This document shows positions 50,040 through 57,491 of a stretch of 64,000 nt of DNA, piece by piece (within the stretch, counting starts at the first letter, position 1; each line of letters begins with the position of its first letter). The stretch lies in NCBI GenBank assembly GCA_050950345.1, contig JBMNHK010000004.1, forward strand, positions 62,001 to 126,000, in the 5' to 3' direction. The translations under genes and the position numbers were made by a program. The stretch is from Pelotomaculum_C sp050950345. GTDB lineage: Bacteria > Bacillota > Desulfotomaculia > Desulfotomaculales > Pelotomaculaceae. Below the pieces are notes generated by a model. It did not search any database and was not told the DNA's origin. It worked only from the letters and a program-made list of their open reading frames with translations.

Positions 50040-51839
50040 ATGAAGATACAATTGACAAATAAAGGTAAGATCGGCAGTATGAGCACGAAAAACCGTATCG
50101 TGATGGCGGCTGTGCCTGCCGGGCTGATTGAAGCGGACGGTACCCCTGCTGCAGGGATGCCGGAATTTTACAGAGTGCGGGCCGGGGGCAATGCCGGAGT
50201 CATCATTACTGAAGCGGTGTATGTGGGCACTGCCCGAAAAGATGCGTCCCTGGCGCGCCAGCTGAGCTTAAATAGGAGTAGCCGTACAGAGGGCCTGGCT
50301 GGTTTGGCTGCTGCCGTCCACCAGCACGGGAGCAAATTGCTGGTGCGTCTGTGGCAACCGTCCCTGGCGCCGGCTGAGATTGAAAAGTTGGCCGCGGATT
50401 ATATTGAGGCGGGGATAATCGCCCGGTCCGCCGGCTGTGACGGGCTGGAGCTGGACGGCACGCCCGGATCTCTCATGTACGATTTTTTGAGTCCCCGGTC
50501 TAACCTGCGGCAGGACCGGTACGGCGGCAGTTTGGCCAACCGGATGAACCTGGTCAGGGACATCATTGACGGCATCCGCAAAGCAACCGGTGAGGCTTAC
50601 CCCGTCATACTCAGGCTTGACAGGGAAGAGCTGGAGACTATTTCTACTGCTCAAGGGGCAGCCCTGGGGACAGCCCTTGCTGCTGCCGGCCTTGACGCTG
50701 TTACTGTGGCTTGTCCAGGGGACGAGTATATCACTACCGGGGACGCACTCCTTATAACCCTGCTCAAGAACCTGAAGGAGAGTAGCGCCCTTCCTGTTAT
50801 TCCCCTGTATCAAAACCCGGCCCCTGAGCTGGCCGAACATTTGCTTCAAGCAGGTGCGGCAGACTTCGTGGGCTTAAGCCGGGGGTTCCTGGCTGATGAG
50901 AACTGGGGCACAAAAGCATGCGGTTTAAGCGACCTGGCCATCAGGAAATGCATCGAGTGCCTGGATTGCGTTAATGCGGTGGAGGCCGGTGAAGGTGTCA
51001 AGTGCAACGTCAACCCCCGGGCCGGGTTGGAAACCGTCTATCAGGAACTGCAGCAAAACGGAGCCGGCCGCGTTGTGGCGATAGCAGGTGCGGGACCCGC
51101 CGGGCTGGCGGCGGCGGAGACCTTAAAGCTCAGGGGTTTCCAGCCGGTAGTGCTGGAACAAAAGGATGAGATCGGCGGTCAGACGGCCATCGGCAAATAT
51201 GTGCCGGTAAAGGAAAATCTGTACCGGGTGACCGAGTATTATGAGCGCAATCTGGATAAAATAGGTATCGAGCTGCGGTTAAACTGTGAGGCCACACCGG
51301 AATTAATCAAGGAACTGAACCCGGTAGCCGTTTTTGTGGCTTCAGGGGCTGTACCCATTGTGCCCGCAGATGTCCCGGGCACGGATCTGGGCCATGTCTA
51401 TTCAGTAGAGGATATTATGCGCCAAAGGGCCAACCCTGTCCGGCAGCGGGTTGTGGTGATCGGGGCAGGTCTTACCGGGTTGGGCTTAGCCGAACAGCTT
51501 GCCGCAGCGGAAAATATAGTAACAGTGGTGGATATGCAGCAGCCGGAAGGGGCGGAGGAACGCCTGATCCCCCTGGGTATTAGCTATTATCCTCTCCATC
51601 AGTTGTTTGAGATTACGGAGGAAGCTGTCATTTTGCGGGATCTGACGGCCGGGGAGACGGTGACCTTAAAGGCCGACACGGTAGTTCTTGCCCTCGGCTA
51701 CCGGCCTTACCGCGAGCCAGTAGCGCAACTCAAGGATATGCCGGTAAGCATGCATGTAATTGGCAACGCCCGGGAAGTATCCCATGTGGGAGATGCGGTC
51801 CGGGAAGGCTTTCAGGCAGCCTACTCCCTGTTCCTATAG
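50040..51839 (+). CDS. Old Yellow Enzyme-type NADH:flavin oxidoreductase (2,4-dienoyl-CoA reductase-like)
   Basis: 599 residues from ATG 50040 (AAGGAG 7 nt upstream). N-terminal FMN TIM-barrel (GSMSTKNRIVMAAVPAGLIE, YDFLSPRSNLRQDRYGGSLA), a [4Fe-4S] motif CIECLDCVNA...KCNVNP near residue 305, then FAD- and NAD-binding domains (VVAIAGAGPAGLAAAETLKL, VVVIGAGLTGLGLAEQL). This is the architecture of dienoyl-CoA reductase, trimethylamine dehydrogenase and anaerobic enoate reductases. GLELDG replaces the usual GVExH of the barrel active site, so the substrate may be atypical. It follows the por operon after a hairpin array. Confidence 0.92.
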   Translation: MKIQLTNKGKIGSMSTKNRIVMAAVPAGLIEADGTPAAGMPEFYRVRAGGNAGVIITEAVYVGTARKDASLARQLSLNRSSRTEGLAGLAAAVHQHGSKLLVRLWQPSLAPAEIEKLAADYIEAGIIARSAGCDGLELDGTPGSLMYDFLSPRSNLRQDRYGGSLANRMNLVRDIIDGIRKATGEAYPVILRLDREELETISTAQGAALGTALAAAGLDAVTVACPGDEYITTGDALLITLLKNLKESSALPVIPLYQNPAPELAEHLLQAGAADFVGLSRGFLADENWGTKACGLSDLAIRKCIECLDCVNAVEAGEGVKCNVNPRAGLETVYQELQQNGAGRVVAIAGAGPAGLAAAETLKLRGFQPVVLEQKDEIGGQTAIGKYVPVKENLYRVTEYYERNLDKIGIELRLNCEATPELIKELNPVAVFVASGAVPIVPADVPGTDLGHVYSVEDIMRQRANPVRQRVVVIGAGLTGLGLAEQLAAAENIVTVVDMQQPEGAEERLIPLGISYYPLHQLFEITEEAVILRDLTAGETVTLKADTVVLALGYRPYREPVAQLKDMPVSMHVIGNAREVSHVGDAVREGFQAAYSLFL

Positions 51840-51841
51840 GA

Positions 51842-51916
51842 AATTGACACAAGGGGACGGTTCCTTTGTGTCACTTTTGACAGGTGACACACGGGAACCG
51901 TCCCCTTGTGTCTGAA
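51842..51916. repeat. REP-like hairpin pair
   Basis: GACACAAGGGGACGGTTCCT unit and GACACACGGGAACCGTCCCC unit in opposite orientation. Last copy before the repeat-free 52-60 kb segment; the following 210 bp up to 52126 are AT-rich with no gene seen. Confidence 0.9.
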
Positions 51917-52126
51917 AAACTGTTTTACAAAAGATTATTATTTTTTTAAAATGTCAAATAAATAAGGCTTTTTAAATGTGAAATAGTGCAAAATTTACAG
52001 CAAGTGATGCCGTTAGCGGTTTTCCTGGTTTTAGTAACAATAATTCACTGGCGTAGATTGTGCTAGATATGCAATATGCTTTAAGTTAAGACTTGAAATC
52101 TACATTGAATGGATTTGGTATGAATT

Positions 52127-52315
52127 ATGGGTAACCTAATTTGTTCAAAATGCCAGATCCCTCTTGAGCCTGCGAACATAGAGATCGATTACCTGGGCTA
52201 TCACTTTGATAATGAAAAAGTCCCGCGTTGTCCAAAGTGTGGGCTGATATATATATCTGAGGAACTGGTTAAAGGAAAAATAACCTTGCTGGAAACATCC
52301 TTAGAGGACAAATAA
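52127..52315 (+). CDS. DVU_1557-family small zinc/redox protein
   Basis: 62 residues with two CxxC pairs (ICSKCQIPLEPANIE and PRCPKCGLIYISEELVKGK), a rubredoxin-like metal knuckle. The second half matches the small redox proteins annotated as the DVU_1557 family, which occur with an AMP-dependent CoA ligase, a C-GCAxxG-C-C protein, a methyltransferase and a radical SAM protein next to molybdenum aldehyde oxidoreductases. That set follows here. The gene is intact, unlike most of the cluster. Confidence 0.75.
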   Translation: MGNLICSKCQIPLEPANIEIDYLGYHFDNEKVPRCPKCGLIYISEELVKGKITLLETSLEDK

Positions 52316-52453
52316 ATCATGATTGAACAATTGCCGTTGGGTTTCCCGGCTTGCCGGACAACACAATCGGCTGACCTTTGGTGATAGATTGAAATAATGC
52401 GATATTATCACTGAACACGAAAACTTTCACATAACATAATAAATGATTATTTT

Positions 52454-52551
52454 AGCTCACCGAGCCTGACTACCTAAGTCCTTGGATATGGTTGAAGGCC
52501 AATGGGTACGAAAGGAAACCTTCGTGCCTCCCCTATTTGGAAAGGAGGGCT
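52454..52551 (+). ncRNA. structured RNA element, copy 2 (Moco-riboswitch-like, first of tandem pair)
   Basis: Closing stem AGCTCACC/GGAGGGCT; then GAGCCTGACTACC/GGTTGAAGGC hairpin; hairpin GGTACGAAAGG-AAA-CCTTCGTGCC followed by TCCC; then TTGGAAAGGAG. Same conserved blocks as copy 1 with different but compatible stem sequence. Confidence 0.6.
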
Positions 52552-52615
52552 CTTTGTGGTTTGGACATAAGAAAAGTTGTAATTTTTTAACGGTTTAAAA
52601 ACAAGTAATAACTAG

Positions 52616-52711
52616 TATCCGAGTTGTTTTTTCTAAGGGCTTTTAGCCTATGAATCGACAACCTGTTGGTGTAATAGGAAACGATTACGCCACCCGTGCT
52701 TGGAAAGGATA
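52616..52711 (+). ncRNA. structured RNA element, copy 3 (Moco-riboswitch-like, second of tandem pair)
   Basis: Closing stem TATCC/GGATA around CCGAG; AGTTGT/ACAACC hairpin with inner GGGCT/AGCCT; hairpin GGTGTAAT-AGGAAACG-ATTACGCC followed by ACCC; then TGGAAAGGA. The GGTGTAAT/ATTACGCC stem is perfect though its sequence differs from copies 1 and 2. Confidence 0.55.
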
Positions 52712-52777
52712 TGTAGTTTATATAAAAATACATAAACCTGTCTTATGTACTTTATATAGTTATACATAAACCTTTCT

Positions 52778-52807
52778 ATAGTAGCGGAAATAGCTGCTAT
52801 TTTTTTT
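52778..52807 (+). terminator. terminator following tandem RNA elements
   Basis: ATAGTAGC/GCTGCTAT arms with 7-nt loop and T8. Placed 70 bp after RNA copy 3 and 70 bp before the AMP-ligase ATG, as expected for termination control. Confidence 0.85.
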
Positions 52808-53072
52808 GTTCAAAATCAAATTATGCTTTTTTTGTGAGCCATGCAGCGCCAGATGATTTTTATGTTCAGGAGACAAAAATGGAGCATTCTATAAACCGCA
52901 CATCAGTAGATCCTTGGATTGCTGAGAGGCTCGGCATTGCCGTAGACGAGCTTTCCCAGGAAAAACTTTTGCAATGGCAGCTTGCTTCCTTTCGCAACAT
53001 GCTATAATGCCCCCTATTGTCAAGACACGATAAGTGGATTTCTAAGTTAATCTCCTTTCTTGTTTTAGTATT

Positions 53073-53858
53073 TCAGGCAGCTGGGGTAAGCTCGCCACGG
53101 TAAACCTGGTCTGGGCATAAGTCTCCGATTGATGAATGTGGCCGGTACGTGTTGTACTCATGAATATAGCTATTAACGGATTTTCTCAGTTCTCTGGGAG
53201 TCTCAAATTCATTTATGTAGATCAGATCGTATTTTAGAGTTCTAAAGAAACGTTCGGTTCTGACATTGTCTAAAGCCTGGCCTTTACCATCCATCGAGAT
53301 TTTAACATCGGCTTCTTCCAGAAGCTTGATGTAGTCAGGATTCGTAAAGTGGCCTCCTTGATCACTATTGATTATTTCTGGTTTACGGTTACTGAGAGCA
53401 CGTTTTAAACAGTCCAGAACAAATGACTTTTCCAGAGTGTTCGAAAGCTCGTAATCGACGATGCGCCTGCTGTGCCAGTCAATTATGATAAACAAGTACA
53501 TGAACCCTTTTTGCATTCGAATATAGGTGATATCAATACCCCAGACCTGATCTGGGCGCACAATTTTGAGATTTCTAAGAAGATACGGGCGGATATACTG
53601 AGCATGATAGCGCTTGCTAAGATTGGGCTTGGGGTAGATGGTGTAAATGCCCATAACCCTCATCATTCTGCGGATCTTCTTACGGTTAACTAAGATTTTA
53701 TCATCGCGTCGGATAATCTTCGTGATTGTTCTATAGCCCCAGGTGGGGTGAGCAGTGTGTATTTCGTCGATCCTGCGCATGATGAACAAGTCCTCGTCAG
53801 AAATGGTTTTCTCTTTCGGAGGATTGCGATATATGCTGCTGCGATTAATGCCCAGCAA
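53073..53858 (-). CDS. IS3-family transposase OrfB
   Basis: 261 residues counted from TTG 53858, but the frame is open further upstream to about 53950 (KSSDLIGRKKCVDLSDPCLT, ISRQAELLGINRSSIYRNPP). Integrase core residues: D in WGIDITYIRM, D in INSDQGGHFT, E in VRTERFFRTLKYD. The frame lies +1 relative to OrfA, not -1 as in canonical IS3 elements. Confidence 0.93.
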   Translation of the reverse strand: MLGINRSSIYRNPPKEKTISDEDLFIMRRIDEIHTAHPTWGYRTITKIIRRDDKILVNRKKIRRMMRVMGIYTIYPKPNLSKRYHAQYIRPYLLRNLKIVRPDQVWGIDITYIRMQKGFMYLFIIIDWHSRRIVDYELSNTLEKSFVLDCLKRALSNRKPEIINSDQGGHFTNPDYIKLLEEADVKISMDGKGQALDNVRTERFFRTLKYDLIYINEFETPRELRKSVNSYIHEYNTYRPHSSIGDLCPDQVYRGELTPAA

Positions 53859-53898
53859 TTCAGCCTGTCGGCTGATGGTTAGGCAGGGATCACTGAGA

Positions 53899-54222
53899 TC
53901 AACGCATTTTTTTCTTCCAATCAGGTCCGAGGATTTGTGTAGATTTTTTTTTCAACCAGTCTACCTCATAGGTAAGCTGGCCCACTTTGCGCTCAAGTTC
54001 AGCGATGTGCTCTTTACTATGTTCGAGTTCTTTTTCGGCTTCAGAAGGCCCTTTCTTAAATATCTCAGAAGCTCGTTCCAGGAACTCTTTCTTCCAGCGG
54101 GAGACAACCACTGGACTTATCTCATACTTGGCAGCGATCTGGCTGACTGTCTCTACCTCTGATAGAATTTCCAGGACAACCTTGGCTTTGAATTCTGGTG
54201 TGTAGTTGTTTCTTGCTTTCAT
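53899..54222 (-). CDS. IS3-family transposase OrfA
   Basis: 107 residues: helix-turn-helix YTPEFKAKVVLEILSEVETV, SQIAAKYEISPVVVSRWKKE and zipper (ELEHSKEHIAELERKVGQLT). An A9 run (T9 at 53944-53952 on the plus strand) near its end is a candidate slip site toward OrfB. Confidence 0.93.
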   Translation of the reverse strand: MKARNNYTPEFKAKVVLEILSEVETVSQIAAKYEISPVVVSRWKKEFLERASEIFKKGPSEAEKELEHSKEHIAELERKVGQLTYEVDWLKKKSTQILGPDWKKKMR

Positions 54223-55011
54223 GATGTTAGTATAACTTAGATTTCAGATTGCTTGTCTCACCCTATGGGAGCATTGTATGCTGGCATACGCCAAAGCACA
54301 TAGCAGGTTTTATAAAAACCTGCTTCGGGATATAGACCCAGGAGAAATAAGAACCGCAGAAGACCTTCTTGGCATTCCTTATACGGACGAAAATGACCTG
54401 GCGGGAAATGAATTAGAATTTTTATGCGTAGACCAGAAGGAAGTAAGCCGTATAGTCACCGTTCCGACTACGGGTACCTCAGGGCGCCAAAAGCGCATCT
54501 CCTTTACCCGCAATGACCAGTTGAGCACGATGATCTTCGTAGGCGTGGGCTTTAAAACGCTTGTCACGCCTCCCGCTACCATGCTGGTGATGATGTCGGG
54601 TGGCACCGAGGGCAGCATAGGAAGAACAGTCGAGAAGGCTTTAGAGTCCATGGGAATACAAACATTTATATACGGAACCATCACTGCTGTAGATGAGGCA
54701 TATGAATATATGCGCAAGTGCAGGCCCAATACCATTGTAGGCGTGCCGCATCAGATAGCCGCATTAAGCCGGTATGGGCTTATGTTCGGCAACCCGGAGG
54801 CAGAGCATATCGATAGCGTGCTTTTAAGTGCTGACGATATTCCGGAGTCGTTGCGACAGAGCATCAGCAAACTTTGGGGTTGCCAGGTTTTTAACCACTA
54901 CGGCATGACAGAATTTGGCATTGCCGGCGGTGTTGAATGTGAGGGTTTTTCAGGCTATCACACCCGCGATTGTGATTTGCTCTTTGAAATAATCAATCCA
55001 GATCAGACACT

Positions 55012-56254
55012 CTGGAAACAAATCGCGAAATTAAGAGTCTGGATGATTTGGATTTCGATTGTATATATATTGCAACAGGCAGCGGCGGTGATGATTTTGG
55101 TTTGCTGCAGGGTTGGAACAGCATTAACATGGCCACTTCGCGTGATGGCGTTTTTCTTGGCGGCAAATTAACCGGCGCCTCGGATATGCAGGCACTTAAA
55201 CAGGGTATTATAGCTGCAGCTTCCATGGAAAAATACCTGAAGGTTGGCAGCATGACAGGTCAGCCGGAGAGTTTCCTGCAAAGCGAATGCTTATTACCAC
55301 CCGGACCCAGAAGTACCACCCCGGTATCAGTCACAGACGACGAAGGTTATTCAAAGGAAGATGCCGTTGCGGAGGCCATACGTTGTATAGACTGCGACTG
55401 CACGGCTTGTAAGGACAGTTGCGAGTTCTTAAAACATATGGATATGTTCCCCCGCAAGGTGGAAACTGATGCCAAAATGGCCGCTGCCACCCAGGAAGGT
55501 CTTATGGAACGTGCGGGGACCAGGATGATCGCCTCCTGCAGTGTCTGCGGCCATTGTGGCTCGGTTTGCCCAGAGGGAATCAATGTGGAGGATATCCTGA
55601 TCAAAAGTAAAAGACAGCTGTTTGAGGATGGGCACTTTCCAAGCAATAAGGACACTGACGAAAAAACTGGGTGCAAACTTAACAGAACTTCCGGACAGCG
55701 GCCGGCAAGCACGCTGCTGTGGTATGGGGGGACATATTTACCCTGCTAACCCGGCTATTGCCCAAAAAATGCTGTCTGCAGCCATAAACCAATCTGATCT
55801 GCCGTACATCGCCTACTGTACAAATTGCCGGGATTTATTCTTAAAAGCAAGTAAGCCCTGCAGCCATATCTTAGACCATGTTTTCGGTGTTGACCCCTTG
55901 GTAAAAACTTCTCATATTTCCCAACGCAAGAAAAACAGGCTGGTGCTCAAAAAACAGCTATTAAAGCAAATATGGGGAGAAGATTTTGAGATTATGGAAA
56001 AGCAATATAATGTTAAATTGCAGATCTCGGATGAGCTCTACGAGAAAATGGATAAGCTGCATATCTCCGAAGAGGACATCTACGAGGTTGTGGAATACTG
56101 TGAGCAAAACAATGCAACTGTACTTGATACGGAAACCGGCATCCACACCGGATATTTGCAAATAGGTATCATCACCTACTGGGTGCAATATCGCAAAGAT
56201 GCTGGTGCTATTAATCTTGTAAATGTGTATAGTCATAGATTGCAAATATCTTGA
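55012..56254 (+). pseudogene. FAD/Fe-S CCG oxidoreductase (paralogue of 1-1878), 5'-truncated and internally deleted
   Basis: Part 1 (55012 to about 55640) aligns to residues about 205-375 of the window-start gene: SLDDLDFDCIYIATGSGGDD, CIDCDCTACKDSCEF, CSVCGHCGSVCPEGINVEDI. Part 2 (about 55641-56254, another frame) resumes at IRTLTKKLGANLTELP, RCCGMGGHIYPANP, IAYCTNCRDLFLKA and a C-terminal helical domain. About 180 residues, including the first CCG domain, and the whole FAD/NAD N-terminus are missing. It is fused directly to the broken AMP ligase. The C-terminal domain (QYNVKLQISDELYEKMDKLH, EDIYEVVEYCEQNNATVLDT) is probably what the window-start gene continues with beyond position 1. Confidence 0.85.
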
Positions 56255-56312
56255 GGGGCCAACCCTGGCGTCAAATAAAATCTGAGTATTAAAGCTGAGA
56301 AAGGAAGCAAAT

Positions 56313-56720
56313 ATGATAACTGCCGTATCATCACAAGGAAAAACATTGCGAGATCCTGTTGCGGAGAAGTTTGAATCCAGCCCTTATCTGTTACTCGTTG
56401 AGACTGATGATTTCAGTCAAGAAATCATTGGAATTGAAGTTATCGAAAATAATGTCCAAAGTGATCCTGACGGCCTGCAGATAGCAAAAACCATTTGTGA
56501 AAGAGACTGCGAGGTCGTTATTACCGGCACCATTGAACAGCCTGCCTTTGATGTGCTTGCCTGGGGGCAAGTTACCCGCTATAAGGGTGTAAATTATTCA
56601 GCAGAAGAGGCGCTTGCCTTAATGCATGATTACCGTTTGGAACTCATCCGGGAGTATAACGGCAAAGAATGGGAACCACATGACCATAGCCACGGCACAT
56701 GTTCCTGTGGTGAGCATTAA
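56313..56720 (+). CDS. NifX/NifB-C-like (FeMo-cofactor-type) small protein
   Basis: 135 residues of the dinitrogenase iron-molybdenum cofactor family fold (MITAVSSQGKTLRDPVAEKF, AKTICERDCEVVITGTI, VTRYKGVNYSAEEALALM) with a histidine/cysteine tail (HDHSHGTCSCGEH) suited to metal binding. Such proteins carry Mo/Fe-S cofactor precursors; in this context molybdenum or Fe-S handling for an aldehyde oxidoreductase is plausible. GAAAGGAAG precedes ATG 56313. Intact. Confidence 0.82.
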   Translation: MITAVSSQGKTLRDPVAEKFESSPYLLLVETDDFSQEIIGIEVIENNVQSDPDGLQIAKTICERDCEVVITGTIEQPAFDVLAWGQVTRYKGVNYSAEEALALMHDYRLELIREYNGKEWEPHDHSHGTCSCGEH

Positions 56721-56763
56721 TTTGGAGCTTTTCGCATGTAACTTCTAAGGAGTGGACATCAGG

Positions 56764-56999
56764 TTGGACACAGTGCGGATGTATGAACTGAGGCAGAAAA
56801 AATACTGTTGCTCTCAAATTGTTCTTAAAATGGGCCTGGAGGATGCCGGTAAGGAAGATAATCCAGAAATGATCCAGGCGGCAAAGACATCATAAACGAC
56901 GATCCTCTCAACCGCACTTTCAAATGCCCCAAGATCCTGGAAAGAACATACGACAAGATGTGGGAATTGTTAGAGGATCATGGCTATGGTTTTAATTAA
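56764..56999 (+). pseudogene. C-GCAxxG-C-C family protein (DVU_1555-like), internally deleted
   Basis: AAGGAG, then TTG 56764 reads DTVRMYELRQKKYCCSQIVL, KMGLEDAGKEDNPEMIQAAK, TS, stop. Directly after, in another frame, NDDPLNRTFKCPKILERTYD, KMWELLEDHGYGFN, stop is the normal C-terminus of the same family. The central GCAxxG segment (about 70 residues) is gone. Confidence 0.8.
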
Positions 57000-57040
57000 C
57001 CAGTGAAAAATATTTTGTATTTCAGAGAGCTGTTGTCGTT

Positions 57041-57478
57041 ATGAATATATATGAAAGCAATACCGATGCTGCCGATCTCCCATTTGATGCGGCATCTTTT
57101 GATGCCATAATTTCTGAATGCAGCCTTTCCGCGATGCCGACTCAGCGTGTATTGCAAGAATGTAACCGGGTTTTGAAACCTTCCGGTAAAGTCTTGATAT
57201 CTGATATATATGTGCGGCAAAAACCGCCCATAACCAGATGGGATTCCCTGGACGCTAATCTGCTGCTGCAAAATGAGTGGGTGGAATTGTTGGAGCAAAG
57301 CGGGTTTGCCGATATTCAGTTTGTTGACCGTTCGAAAGCCCTAACAGAATTTTTGGTCAAGGCTATTTGGGAACACGGCAGCCTGGAGGACATTTTGGAT
57401 TGCCGGCAGTGGAGCCGGATCAAGCCGGCCAAACCAGGCTATTTTTTAGCTGTTGCCACGAAAGATGTTAGAAAGTAA
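57041..57478 (+). pseudogene. SAM-dependent methyltransferase (DVU_1556/TrsM-like), N-terminally truncated
   Basis: 145 codons reading DAADLPFDAASFDAIISECS, LSAMPTQRVLQECNRVLKPS, GKVLISDIYVRQKP, i.e. motifs II-III of a class I methyltransferase. The motif I SAM-binding loop (VLDxGCGxG) and about 100 N-terminal residues are absent, so it cannot be active as it stands. It ends 13 bp before the radical SAM gene. Confidence 0.75.
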
Positions 57479-57491
57479 TGTGAGGTGAAGA

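Larger units (their letters stand above)
52316..52878. other. RNA-rich leader region
   Basis: No coding sequence. Contains two tandem structured RNA elements (52454-52551, 52616-52711), an AT-rich direct repeat (TACATAAACC, near 52730 and 52763) and a terminator (52778-52807) before the AMP-ligase start. Confidence 0.7.
53004..54277 (-). mobile_element. IS3-family (IS150-like) insertion sequence, 1274 bp
   Basis: Ends ATAATGCCCCCTATTGTCAA and, on the other strand, ACAATGCTCCCATAGGGTGA share AATGC-CCC-AT and later GAC. The 5-bp duplication ATGCT (52999-53003 and 54278-54282) restores the AMP-ligase frame exactly. Encodes OrfA and OrfB on the minus strand. Confidence 0.93.
52879..55010 (+). 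pseudogene. AMP-dependent CoA ligase (DVU_1553/PaaK-like), IS-interrupted and 3'-truncated
   Basis: AGGAG then ATG 52879 reads MEHSINRTSVDPWIAERLGI, AVDELSQEKLLQWQLASFRN, ML. An IS3-type element follows, and the frame resumes at 54278 with MLAYAKAHSRFYKNLLRDID when one ATGCT is removed. The adenylate-forming motif TVPTTGTSGRQKRISFT and NHYGMTEFGIAGG are present. Near 55004-55012, after FEIINPD, the sequence switches to a different gene, so the C-terminal about 120 residues are lost. In the related cluster this enzyme activates a carboxylate as acyl-AMP/CoA; here it is inactive. Confidence 0.88.

Noticed and set aside
49702..50051. Minus-strand frames rich in GGRFLCV/GDGSFVS
   Set aside because: Translations of tandem hairpin repeats and of the porB 3' end antisense strand.
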